Below, piece after piece: positions 18,046-25,738 of a DNA stretch of 35,035 nucleotides. Every line of letters starts with the position of its first letter. Within the stretch, counting starts at the first letter, position 1. The DNA comes from Rhodococcus rhodnii NBRC 100604 (GTDB lineage: Bacteria > Actinomycetota > Actinomycetes > Mycobacteriales > Mycobacteriaceae), in NCBI RefSeq assembly GCF_001894925.1, contig NZ_BCXD01000034.1, positions 1 through 35,035 of the forward strand, read 5' to 3'. A program made the position numbers and the translations under genes. The notes beneath the pieces are model-generated. The model did no database searches and was not told where the DNA came from. It was given only the letters and a program-made list of their open reading frames with translations.

Positions 18046-19338
18046 TCCGTTCCACCAGGGGCGGAGCGGCACGTTCGCGTTGCCCTTCGCGTCGAGCTTG
18101 ACGGCCAGCACCTGGTGGAGTTGGACGACGTTGCGCTCGAAACCGAGGCGTGAACCCGCCATGTAGAGGCCCCACAGCTTCGCGGTGCCCAGGCCCACCT
18201 CGGCGACGGCGGCGTCCCAGTTGGCGACGAGGTTGCGGTTCCAGTCGCGCAGCGTCAGCGCGTAGTGCTCGCGCAGGTTCTCCTCGTGCCGCACCTCGAG
18301 GCCCAGGTTCTGGATCTCGGTGATGATGCGGCCCGAACCGGTGAGCTCGCCGTCGGGGAAGATGTAGCGGTCGATGAAGCCGCCGGCACGAGCGCGAGAG
18401 TTGTTGGTGGGCCTCGTGATGCAGTGGTTGAGCAGAAGTCCGCCGTCGCGCAGTTTCGCCTTCATGAACCCGAAGTACGACGGGTAGTTGTGGACGCCGA
18501 TGTGCTCGGTGAGGCCGATCGAGGAGATCGCGTCGAAGCCGGTCTCGGTGACGTCACGGTAGTCCGAGAACCGGATCTCGGCGAGGTCGGTGAGTCCGTC
18601 CTCGGCGATCTTCTTCTGTCCCCACTCGGCCTGCTCACGCGAGAGGGTGACGCCGATGGTCTTGACGCCGCGCTTCGCGGCGTACCGGACCATTCCGCCC
18701 CAGCCGCACCCGATGTCGAGCAGCCGATCGCCCTTCCCGAGGCCGAGCTTCTCGAACACGAGCCTGTACTTGTCGTCCTGCGCCTCTTCGAGCGTCGCGT
18801 CCTGGTTCGGGTAGCACGCGCACGTGTAGGTCATCGACGGCCCGAGAACGTACTCGTAGAAGGTGTTCGAGACGTCGTAGTGGTGATGGATGACCTCGGC
18901 GTCGCGAGTTCGCGAGTGCCGGAGCCCTTCGGCGACGCGCCGCCACCGCGGGAGGTGTTCCTGCGGAGGGGGAGCGATGGGGCGCAACAACTCCCATCCG
19001 AGCGAGCGCGTGATCGCTGCGAGCGCGCGCGCCGGTGGCCGCCGCAGATGGATGTCCTCGCTCATCACGCGCAGGATCTCGTACGGATCGCCGGGATGGA
19101 CGCCGCTGGCCTCGAGGTCGCCGGAGATGTAGGCGCGGGCCATGCCGAGATCGCCCGGCGCCGTCGCGAGGTAGGTCGTGCCCCGTTCGGAGTTCAGGTG
19201 CAGGCCGTAGGGCGCGTCGTCGGGGCCCGTCTCACTGCCGTCGTAGGCGGTGAAGCGAATCGGCAGCGATCCGTCGGAGAGCACTTCGAGAATCTGGGAG
19301 AGGTCGAGCTTGTTCTGATTGCGATCGAGGGTCGTCAT
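18043..19338 (-). CDS. tmsB: 10-methyl(ene) fatty acid S-adenosylmethionine methyltransferase (cyclopropane synthase family)
   Basis: A 431-residue enzyme of the cyclopropane-fatty-acyl-phospholipid synthase family. The SAM-binding loop LLDIGCGWGG is at 206-215, the family segments HHHYDVSNTFYEYVLG and MTYTCACY at 151-176, and HCITRP later. An N-terminal ~120-residue domain is shared with membrane-acting members. With its overlapping partner tmsA (4-nt overlap at 19335-19338) it should methylate C10 of oleoyl chains of phospholipids to the 10-methylene form, the first step to tuberculostearic acid (work on TmsAB/BfaAB in actinobacteria). It corresponds to Rv3720, which I recall in the same dnaX neighbourhood. 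Plain cyclopropanation is an alternative, but the FAD partner argues against it. Confidence 0.85.
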   Translation of the reverse strand: MTTLDRNQNKLDLSQILEVLSDGSLPIRFTAYDGSETGPDDAPYGLHLNSERGTTYLATAPGDLGMARAYISGDLEASGVHPGDPYEILRVMSEDIHLRRPPARALAAITRSLGWELLRPIAPPPQEHLPRWRRVAEGLRHSRTRDAEVIHHHYDVSNTFYEYVLGPSMTYTCACYPNQDATLEEAQDDKYRLVFEKLGLGKGDRLLDIGCGWGGMVRYAAKRGVKTIGVTLSREQAEWGQKKIAEDGLTDLAEIRFSDYRDVTETGFDAISSIGLTEHIGVHNYPSYFGFMKAKLRDGGLLLNHCITRPTNNSRARAGGFIDRYIFPDGELTGSGRIITEIQNLGLEVRHEENLREHYALTLRDWNRNLVANWDAAVAEVGLGTAKLWGLYMAGSRLGFERNVVQLHQVLAVKLDAKGNANVPLRPWWNG

Positions 19339-20786
19339 TTGCGCCGCACCGCCTTCGAGAAGAGGTCCAGGAGCCGGGAATCCGGGTCGTATCGTCGTTT
19401 CAGTTCTTCGTATCGATCGCCGCCGTAGTAGAGGCGTTCGAAGTCTTCGCGCGTGTAGAACGCGTCCGAGTACAACGACTTGTGCCCGTCGAGCTCGGCG
19501 ACACGCTCCTCGATCCGGATGTTCGCGGCGCCCTCGGGCTCACCCGGAACGACCGGAACGGACGACCAGAATCCGATGTTCACGTAGGTGCGCTTCGGTT
19601 CGAGGGGATACAACGGCCACGGACGTACCGAATCGGCACCGGGTGCGGCAGGCTCACGAAGTCGCAACGGGCACAACCAGATGGGCTCGATCGGAATCTC
19701 GTGCAGGAACCACTCGACGAACTCGGTGGTGCGCTCGACGGGCACCTCGACGTCCTGGACGACGCGCTCGCGCGGCGGATTCCCCTTGCGGGCCTCGATG
19801 CGGTCGGCGATGTCGTACTTGTGATCCAACGCGATGAGCTTCCAGTAGAAGCTGCTGCGGAGCAGGGATTTCGGCCAGAAACGGCGGATCGCCGGGTTCT
19901 GTGCCCCGAACGCACGCGAGCACCAGAACCAATCCGTATCCCAGCGCCACAGGTAGTCGCGGATCGTGAGCCGGTCGGTCTTGGGATGGTTGATCGACTC
20001 GTGCTGGAGTGAGCGGTAATAGATCTCGCTGCTCGTGTAGTCGCTCACGGGGCCGGGCTCGTCGGTGCCGCGGCCGAGCGTCAGGTACGACTCGGTCGCC
20101 GTGAACACGACGCCGTCGACGTAGTCGACGGGCTCACCGTCCCACGTGCCGTCGCCCGCGATCGTCTCGAGCGCACTCTGCAACTCGGCGACGGAATCGA
20201 AGCGCAGATGCCGCAGCGCGACGAACCGCGGAGCGGGCTCGAGCCGGATCTTCAGTCGCGTCGAATATCCGAGTGTCCCGTAGGAGTTGGGGAATCCGCG
20301 GTAGAGATCGGCGTGCTCGCCCTCGGGCGTGGCCGTGACGACGGAGCCGTCGCCGGTCAGGACGTCGATCTCGAGGACCGACTCGTGAGGCAGCCCGTTG
20401 CGCAGCGACGTCGACTCGATGCCGAGCCCCGTGACGGCGCCGCCGAGGGTGATCGTCTTGAGCTGGGGGACGACGAGCGGGACGAGCCCGTACGCGAGCG
20501 TCACGTCGACGAGATCCTCGTACGTGCACATTCCCTGCACGTCCGCGGTGCGGGCGTCGGCGTCGACGTCGATCACACCGCTCAGGCCGGAAACGTCGAG
20601 ACCCGGGGCCGTCGTGGCCGCGCGGGCCCGGAAGAGGTTCGAGGTGCGCTTGGCGAGACGGACCGTCGCGCCGGGCGGAATCGCGCGATACGACGAGGTC
20701 AGGCGCTCGACGCCGTCACGGTGAACCGCCCACCCCACGGGGCGGGCACGCGCACCGGGGCGCCGGATCGATAGGACATCGCGCAT
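19335..20786 (-). CDS. tmsA: FAD-binding reductase for 10-methyl fatty acid synthesis
   Basis: A 483-residue flavoprotein of the FAD_binding_4/VAO type, distantly like DHCR24 (DIMINUTO). The FAD-binding half (about 60-200) includes GVIDVDADARTADVQGMCTYEDLV and the pyrophosphate-binding TITLGGAVTGLGIES (111-125). It should reduce the 10-methylene fatty acyl chain made by TmsB to the 10-methyl product. The ATG at 20786 is chosen because GGGAGGAAT precedes it and MRDVLSIRRPG suits a family N-terminus; the frame is open 43 codons further upstream to 20915 without coding character. It is first in the tmsA-tmsB operon. Confidence 0.85.
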   Translation of the reverse strand: MRDVLSIRRPGARARPVGWAVHRDGVERLTSSYRAIPPGATVRLAKRTSNLFRARAATTAPGLDVSGLSGVIDVDADARTADVQGMCTYEDLVDVTLAYGLVPLVVPQLKTITLGGAVTGLGIESTSLRNGLPHESVLEIDVLTGDGSVVTATPEGEHADLYRGFPNSYGTLGYSTRLKIRLEPAPRFVALRHLRFDSVAELQSALETIAGDGTWDGEPVDYVDGVVFTATESYLTLGRGTDEPGPVSDYTSSEIYYRSLQHESINHPKTDRLTIRDYLWRWDTDWFWCSRAFGAQNPAIRRFWPKSLLRSSFYWKLIALDHKYDIADRIEARKGNPPRERVVQDVEVPVERTTEFVEWFLHEIPIEPIWLCPLRLREPAAPGADSVRPWPLYPLEPKRTYVNIGFWSSVPVVPGEPEGAANIRIEERVAELDGHKSLYSDAFYTREDFERLYYGGDRYEELKRRYDPDSRLLDLFSKAVRRK

Positions 20787-21067
20787 CGTGTCGAAGATTC
20801 CTCCCACGAACCATGACGCTAGACCTCTCGCCCTGCGAGGGCACGCCATATCCGGCCGCGACACGCCCTCGGCCCCGGGCGTACCGTCCACCGGGACGGC
20901 TGTCCTCGCGAACAAGAGGTGATGGTGGTCATAGTCTATCGCGGTCCGCCGTCCGCGGGGCCGCCGTCACCGCGCCGCGACGGCCGGCGGGTCGGGCAGG
21001 ATGGACGTGTTCGGCATCGAGCCGAGTCCCGGGCGACCGGGATCCGTTACGACCGGGAGGACCACTC

Positions 21068-21502
21068 GTGGGCCAGGTAACCGCATCCAGTTCGATCTCG
21101 CTCGACGTCCCGGCGGACCGCGCGGTCGCGGCGCTCGCCGACTACGAGACGACCCGTCCGCGCATCCTTCCCGACCAGTACCTCGACTATCAGGTGGTCG
21201 AGGGCGGCTCCGGCGACGGCACCGTCGTCCACTGGATTCTCAAGGCGACCGAGAGCCGTTCGCGCGACGTACTCGCGGACGTCTCGGTGAAGGGGAACTC
21301 CGTCACCGAGACCGATCGCAACTCGTCGATGGTCACGCGTTACGACGTGACGCCGCGCGGAACGGGCTCGGGTGTGACCGTCACGACGACCTGGAACGGC
21401 GCGGGCGGCATCGGCGGATTCTTCGAGCGGATCTTCGCGCCGCTGGGCCTGAAGAAGATCCAGAGCCTCGTGCTGTCGAACCTGCAGCGCGAACTCGCCT
21501 GA
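21068..21502 (+). CDS. SRPBCC-family protein (Rv3718c-like)
   Basis: A 144-residue START-like (SRPBCC) protein: the beginning ASSSISLDVPADRAVAALADYETTRP and the end GIGGFFERIFAPLGLKKIQSLVLSNL are the first strand/helix and the long C-terminal helix of the fold. Such proteins bind hydrophobic ligands in a cavity; no substrate is known here. The GTG start follows GGGAGGA. The gene lies divergent to tmsA and upstream of ybaB, the same position I recall for Rv3718c, so a link to membrane lipids is plausible but unproven. Confidence 0.82.
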   Translation: MGQVTASSSISLDVPADRAVAALADYETTRPRILPDQYLDYQVVEGGSGDGTVVHWILKATESRSRDVLADVSVKGNSVTETDRNSSMVTRYDVTPRGTGSGVTVTTTWNGAGGIGGFFERIFAPLGLKKIQSLVLSNLQRELA

Positions 21503-21561
21503 CCTCGAGGTACTCGACACGAACTACGCTGGTGGGAACCGACTAGAAGGGAACGGCTCTC

Positions 21562-21900
21562 GTGCAACCTGGTGGACAACCGGACATGTCGAAGCTCCTC
21601 GAGCAGGCGCAGCAGATGCAGCAGCAGCTGATGAGCGCGCAGCAGGAGATCGCGCAGGCCGAGGTGAGCGGACAGGCCGGCGGCGGCCTCGTCACGGCGA
21701 CGGTCAAGGGAACGGGTGAGGTCGTGGGCCTGACGATCGACCCCAAGGTCGTCGATCCGGACGACGTCGAGACACTGCAGGATCTCGTGATCGGCGCGAT
21801 CGCGGACGCGTCGGGCAAGGCGCAGGAAGTCGCCGCGAGCAAGCTCGGGCCGCTCGCGGGCGGTCTGGGCGGCGGCATCCCCGGGCTTCCCGGCTTCTAG
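21562..21900 (+). CDS. ybaB: YbaB/EbfC family nucleoid-associated protein
   Basis: A 112-residue DNA-binding protein. A Gln-rich helical N-terminus ([23 protein letters not shown]) is followed by the conserved [44 protein letters not shown] core, then a Gly/Pro-rich tail. YbaB forms dimers that bind DNA and accompanies recR in most bacteria. The GTG start at 21562 follows AAGGGAACGG. Only 13 nt separate it from recR, so the two form an operon. Confidence 0.95.
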   Translation: MQPGGQPDMSKLLEQAQQMQQQLMSAQQEIAQAEVSGQAGGGLVTATVKGTGEVVGLTIDPKVVDPDDVETLQDLVIGAIADASGKAQEVAASKLGPLAGGLGGGIPGLPGF

Positions 21901-21913
21901 AGGGACACCCCGG

Positions 21914-22522
21914 GTGTACGAAGGTCCGGTCCAGGATCTCATCGACGAGCTCGGCAAGCTGCCGGGCGTCGGGCCCAAGAGTGCGGGCCGGATCGCGTTC
22001 CACCTGCTCGGAACGCCGCCGCCCGAGGTGGACAGGCTGCTCGCGGCGTTGCAGAAGGTGCGCGACGGCGTGCAGTTCTGCACCGTCTGCGGCACCGTCT
22101 CGGAGCAGGAGCAGTGCAGGATCTGCGCCGATCCTCGTCGCGATCGCACGCTGGTGTGCGTCGTCGAGGAGCCCAAGGACGTGCAGGCGGTCGAGCGCAC
22201 GCGCGAGTTCAAGGGGCTCTATCACGTACTCGGTGGCGCGCTCGATCCCCTCGCGGGCGTCGGCCCGGAGCAGTTGCGGATCCGCGAGTTGCTCGCGCGC
22301 ATCGGCAACCAGGTGGACGGCGTCGACGTGCGCGAGGTCATCATCGCGACGGACCCGAACACCGTCGGCGAGGCGACGGCGACGTATCTCGTGCGGATGC
22401 TGCGCGATTTCCCCGGCCTCACGGTGAGCCGGCTCGCGTCGGGCCTGCCGATGGGCGGCGACATCGAGTTCGCGGACGAGCTCACGCTCGGCCGTGCCCT
22501 GTCGGGGCGGCGTGCACTGTGA
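21914..22522 (+). CDS. recR: Recombination mediator protein RecR
   Basis: A 202-residue ring-forming protein of the RecFOR pathway, which loads RecA on gapped DNA. It has an N-terminal helix-hairpin-helix ([17 protein letters not shown], about 16-32), a four-cysteine zinc finger (C56, C59, C68, C71) and a Toprim domain from about residue 79 ([18 protein letters not shown]). The length and domain order are normal. The start is GTG TAC GAA GG, giving the family N-terminus [17 protein letters not shown]. Its stop overlaps the GTG start of a TetR gene, which is not a usual recR neighbour. Confidence 0.97.
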   Translation: MYEGPVQDLIDELGKLPGVGPKSAGRIAFHLLGTPPPEVDRLLAALQKVRDGVQFCTVCGTVSEQEQCRICADPRRDRTLVCVVEEPKDVQAVERTREFKGLYHVLGGALDPLAGVGPEQLRIRELLARIGNQVDGVDVREVIIATDPNTVGEATATYLVRMLRDFPGLTVSRLASGLPMGGDIEFADELTLGRALSGRRAL

Positions 22523-23079
22523 CGGAGGCCGGGGGAAGGCGGACGGGTGAACGCACGCGTGGCGCGATTCTCGATGCCGCGGGCAGAGCGTTCGGGTCGC
22601 GGCCCTACGCCGAGATCACCCTCAAGGAGATCGCCGAGGACGCGGGCGTCAGTGCGCCGCTCATCATCAAGTACTTCGGCTCGAAGGAGAAGCTGTTCGA
22701 GGCCGTGGTCGACTTCCGTGGCGCCGCGGACCTGGTGTTCAGCGTTCCGCGTGACCGTCTCGGCGAGCACATCGTGCGGCTGTTCGCGCAACCGCGCGAG
22801 CCCTACAAGCCGCTGTCGACGAGCATCCTCTACATGAGCGCGACCAGCGAGGACAGCGTCGCGAAGCTCCGGGGCAACTACTCGGCGCAGATGATCGACG
22901 TGCTCGCGGGGCTGCTCGACGGCGACGACACCCGGCTGCGCGCGGAGCTCGTGATGTCGATGGTCACCGGGCTCGCGGTGATGCGGCGCCGGATGCTCGC
23001 CGAGCACGCGACGGGGGCGGTCGACGAGGTCGTCGCGCGGTACGCGCCGCTCGTGCAGCAGCTGATCGACACTCCGTAG
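22519..23079 (+). CDS. TetR-family transcriptional repressor
   Basis: A 186-residue regulator. The N-terminal helix-turn-helix (about 33-57) reads [27 protein letters not shown]; the C-terminal part is a helical ligand-binding domain. The GTG start overlaps the recR stop (GTGA). It precedes an MFS exporter on the same strand, and two inverted repeats lie in the 86-bp gap (23098-23117 and 23119-23147). The likely role is ligand-relieved repression of the exporter. Because it is translationally coupled to recR it appears to ride on the ybaB-recR transcript, so it would be expressed constitutively. Confidence 0.9.
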   Translation: MTEAGGRRTGERTRGAILDAAGRAFGSRPYAEITLKEIAEDAGVSAPLIIKYFGSKEKLFEAVVDFRGAADLVFSVPRDRLGEHIVRLFAQPREPYKPLSTSILYMSATSEDSVAKLRGNYSAQMIDVLAGLLDGDDTRLRAELVMSMVTGLAVMRRRMLAEHATGAVDEVVARYAPLVQQLIDTP

Positions 23080-23092
23080 CCGCTGTCGCGAG

Positions 23093-23122
23093 TTGCGAGG
23101 TGAACGTTTATTCACCTACCGT
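23093..23122 (+). promoter_or_regulatory. Putative promoter of the MFS exporter
   Basis: TTGCGA (23093-23098) and TACCGT (23117-23122) are separated by 18 nt and fit a -35/-10 pair. The first inverted repeat fills the spacer between them. Confidence 0.4.
23098..23117. promoter_or_regulatory. TetR operator candidate 1
   Basis: AGGTGAA (23098-23104) and TTCACCT (23111-23117) are perfect inverted 7-mers around a 6-nt centre. The 20-bp site sits between the putative -35 and -10 boxes of the exporter promoter, the classic place for repression. Confidence 0.6.
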
Positions 23123-23147
23123 GGGGTGAATTGGCGTTTACCCACGG
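23119..23147. promoter_or_regulatory. TetR operator candidate 2
   Basis: CCGTGGG (23119-23125) and CCCACGG (23141-23147) are perfect inverted 7-mers, and the complementarity extends inward imperfectly (GTGAA against TTTAC). It lies just after the first site and before the exporter ribosome site. It shares the GGTGAA element with site 1. Confidence 0.45.
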
Positions 23148-23165
23148 CCGCGGAACGGAGGTGCG

Positions 23166-24578
23166 ATGACGCTCGCACCTCCCCGCGCGACGGCGGACGC
23201 CCCCACCGCATCGCGCTTCGTCTTCCCGATCCTCGCCGTCGCCGGCACCTTCCAGGCGGTGTTGCAGACGGTCATGATCCCGCTGCTGCCGAGCATGCCG
23301 TCGTTCACCGGGGCATCGACCACGGCGGTCTCGTGGCTCATCACGATCACCCTGCTCGTCGGCGCCGTCGTGACGCCGATCTTCGGCCGCCTCGCGGACA
23401 TGTACGGCAAGAAGCGGATGCTGCTCGTGACGTTCACCGCGATGACGGTGGGCTCGTTGGCCTGCGCCGTGAGCTCCGACATCGCCGTCCTCATCTGCGC
23501 CCGTGCGCTCCAGGGATTCGGCGCCGCCGTGATCCCGGTCGGCATCTCGATGCTCCGCGACGAACTCCCGCCGCTGCGCGTACCGCAGGCGATCGCGACG
23601 CCCAGCTCGACGCTGGGCGTCGGCACCGCGTTCGGCGTCCCGCTCGCGGCCGTGATCGCCGAGTACGCGAACTGGCACCTGCTCTTCTGGATCACGACGG
23701 CACTCGGACTCGGCCTGCTCGCCGCCACGGCCGTCTGGATCCGCGAGTCGCCCGCCCGCACCGGCGGCCGGTTCGACGGACTCGGTGCCGTGGGGCTGTC
23801 GAGCGCGCTCGTGGCATTGCTCGTCCCCATCACCCAGGGCGCCACGTGGGGCTGGACGTCGCCCGCCGTGCTCGGCATGTTCGCGGCGTCGGTCGTGCTG
23901 CTCTCGCTGTGGGCGTTCCAGCAGCTCCGTGCCCGCAACGCTCTCGTGGACCTGCGGACGTCGGTACGGCCCGCCGTCGCGCTCCCGCACGCCATCGCCC
24001 TGCTCGTCGGCTTCGCCTTCTACGGCAACGCCCTCGTCACGCAGCAGCTGATCCAGGCGCCGCGCTCCGCCGACGGCTACGACCTCGGCATCCTGCTCGC
24101 GGGGCTGTGCCAGCTGCCGCTCAGCCTGTCGATGATCGTGTTCGCTCAGGTCGGCGTGCGCATCTCGGAACGGCTCGGGACGAAGGCGACGATGCTCGCC
24201 GGTGCACTGTGCCTGCTCGCCGGGTACGGAATCCATGCCGTCGTCGGCAAGCCGCTCTGGCTCGTCGTCGTCGCGCTCACCGTGACGGCGACCGGCACCG
24301 CGCTCGCCTACAGCACGCTGCCGCTCCTGCTGCTGCCCGCCGTGCCGCAGTCCCAGCTCGCCGCCGCGAACGGCGTCAACGTCCTCGCCCGGACCGTCGG
24401 CACGATGGTGTGCAGCGCCGTCGTCGCGTCGCTGCTCGGCACCCTCGCGGTCGGTGCCGGCGCGTTCTCCGTCGCGTACCTCGTGTGTGCTGGCCTCTCG
24501 GTCCTGGTGTTCGTCGCGGTTCTCGCCCTCCCGCGCGGTGTCCGCTCTCGCGGCACCGAACCCGCCGTCACGGTCTGA
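23166..24578 (+). CDS. MFS drug/metabolite exporter, DHA2-like, about 14 TM
   Basis: A 470-residue major-facilitator transporter, predicted to export a small molecule using the proton gradient. It has about 14 hydrophobic segments. Motif A is seen as GRLADMYGKKRM (about 74-85) after the third helix, and the motif C region GVGTAFGVPLAAV is near residue 157, typical of drug:H+ antiporters. GGAGG lies 5 nt before the ATG. It is downstream of a TetR repressor with two operator-like repeats between them, consistent with ligand-inducible efflux. Substrate unknown. Confidence 0.9.
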   Translation: MTLAPPRATADAPTASRFVFPILAVAGTFQAVLQTVMIPLLPSMPSFTGASTTAVSWLITITLLVGAVVTPIFGRLADMYGKKRMLLVTFTAMTVGSLACAVSSDIAVLICARALQGFGAAVIPVGISMLRDELPPLRVPQAIATPSSTLGVGTAFGVPLAAVIAEYANWHLLFWITTALGLGLLAATAVWIRESPARTGGRFDGLGAVGLSSALVALLVPITQGATWGWTSPAVLGMFAASVVLLSLWAFQQLRARNALVDLRTSVRPAVALPHAIALLVGFAFYGNALVTQQLIQAPRSADGYDLGILLAGLCQLPLSLSMIVFAQVGVRISERLGTKATMLAGALCLLAGYGIHAVVGKPLWLVVVALTVTATGTALAYSTLPLLLLPAVPQSQLAAANGVNVLARTVGTMVCSAVVASLLGTLAVGAGAFSVAYLVCAGLSVLVFVAVLALPRGVRSRGTEPAVTV

Positions 24579-24587
24579 CGCGACCGG

Positions 24588-24593
24588 TAGCGT
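24588..24593 (+). promoter_or_regulatory. -10 box TAGCGT for a leaderless methyltransferase transcript
   Basis: TAGCGT ends 7 nt before the ATG at 24601, and no Shine-Dalgarno sequence lies between. Confidence 0.35.
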
Positions 24594-24600
24594 CGGGCAC

Positions 24601-25026
24601 ATGGCCGACTCGCTGTCGCCGCGGTTGCGCGCCGTCGTGGACGCGTTGCCGCTGCGTGCCGGGATGCGCGTGCTCGAGATCGGATGCGGCCCCGGCGCCG
24701 CGGCACGCGAGATCGCGTTCCGCGTCGGAGCCGACGGCTTCGTGCTCGGGCTGGATCGGTCCGCGGCCGCGATCACGGCAGCCGAGCGTGCGGGCGGTCC
24801 CGATCAGCTGGCCTACCGCCGCGGCGCGATCGAGGAGTTCGTGTGGGACGGCGAGCCGTTCGATCTCGCGTTCGCCGTCCGGGTCGGCGCGCTCGACGGC
24901 AGGCACCCGTCACGCGAACGTCCCGCGTTCGCCCGCATCGCCGCGGCGGTCCGATCCGGCGGCAGCTTTCACCTCGACACCGGGAATCCCATGACGGCGG
25001 TCGATCTCACGCCGTATCGCGAGTGA
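24601..25026 (+). CDS. Small class I SAM-dependent methyltransferase
   Basis: A 141-residue protein with a class I SAM-binding fold: motif I VLEIGCGPGAAAREIA (about 24-39) and the acidic end of strand 2 in VLGLDRS. It is shorter than most family members and ends soon after strand 5 (GGSFHLDTGNP), so the substrate-binding cap is minimal. It begins 22 nt after the exporter stop, most likely from its own leaderless promoter, and converges on gatD with 4 nt between the stops. Substrate unknown. Confidence 0.8.
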   Translation: MADSLSPRLRAVVDALPLRAGMRVLEIGCGPGAAAREIAFRVGADGFVLGLDRSAAAITAAERAGGPDQLAYRRGAIEEFVWDGEPFDLAFAVRVGALDGRHPSRERPAFARIAAAVRSGGSFHLDTGNPMTAVDLTPYRE

Positions 25027-25030
25027 CGCC

Positions 25031-25738
25031 TCAGCCGCGCAGGCGCTCCCGGCGCAGCTGCGCGACCTCGTCGAGTTCGAGCGGTGCGAGGCTCTCCCCG
25101 ATCGCCCGTTCGAGCAGCAGGTCGGCGAGCTGCGGATTGCGCGCGAGGACGGGCCCGTGCATGTACGTCCCGATCACCGAACCCTGTACGACGCCCTCGA
25201 CCGGCTCGCCCGCGCCGTTGCCGACGCCGCTGCGCACGCGTGCGAGCGGCGACGCATCGGAGCCGAGAGCCGTTCCGCCACGGTGATTCTCGAAGCCGGT
25301 GAGCGGCTCGGTCAGCCCTTCCAGGAGGGGGTGCGTGCTCACCTCGCCGATGGCGCGGGTCTCCTGCGGGGTGGTCGTGACGTCGAACATCGAGATGCCG
25401 TCGACCTTCTCGCCCGTCGACGTCTCGTACCAGTGTCCGAGCACCTGGATGGCGGCGCAGATCGCGAGGACGGGAGCACCGCGCTCCGCCGCCTTCTGTA
25501 GACCCGGGTAGCGCGTGAGGTGACGTGTCGCGAGGCGCTGCGCGTAGTCCTCGGCGCCGCCCAGGGTGTAGAGGTCGAGCGACTCGGGAACCGGGTCCTT
25601 CAGCGTGATCTGGACGATCTCGGCGTCGATCCCGCGCATGAGCAGTCGTTGCCGGAGTACGAGGGCATTGCCGCCGTCGCCGTAGGTGCCCATGACGTCG
25701 GGCAGTACGAGTCCGATCCGGACGGTCGAATCAGGCAT
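25031..25738 (-). CDS. gatD: Lipid II isoglutaminyl synthase, glutaminase subunit GatD
   Basis: A 235-residue class I (triad) glutamine amidotransferase of the CobQ-like group. It releases ammonia from glutamine and passes it to MurT, which amidates the D-glutamate of lipid II stem peptides. The nucleophile Cys94 is in LAICAAIQVLG, the catalytic His194 in GTYMHGP, and a conserved Arg128 is present. These positions correspond closely to those of S. aureus GatD. The ATG start overlaps the end of murT by 8 nt, so the subunits are translationally coupled. Ortholog of Rv3713. Confidence 0.92.
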   Translation of the reverse strand: MPDSTVRIGLVLPDVMGTYGDGGNALVLRQRLLMRGIDAEIVQITLKDPVPESLDLYTLGGAEDYAQRLATRHLTRYPGLQKAAERGAPVLAICAAIQVLGHWYETSTGEKVDGISMFDVTTTPQETRAIGEVSTHPLLEGLTEPLTGFENHRGGTALGSDASPLARVRSGVGNGAGEPVEGVVQGSVIGTYMHGPVLARNPQLADLLLERAIGESLAPLELDEVAQLRRERLRG

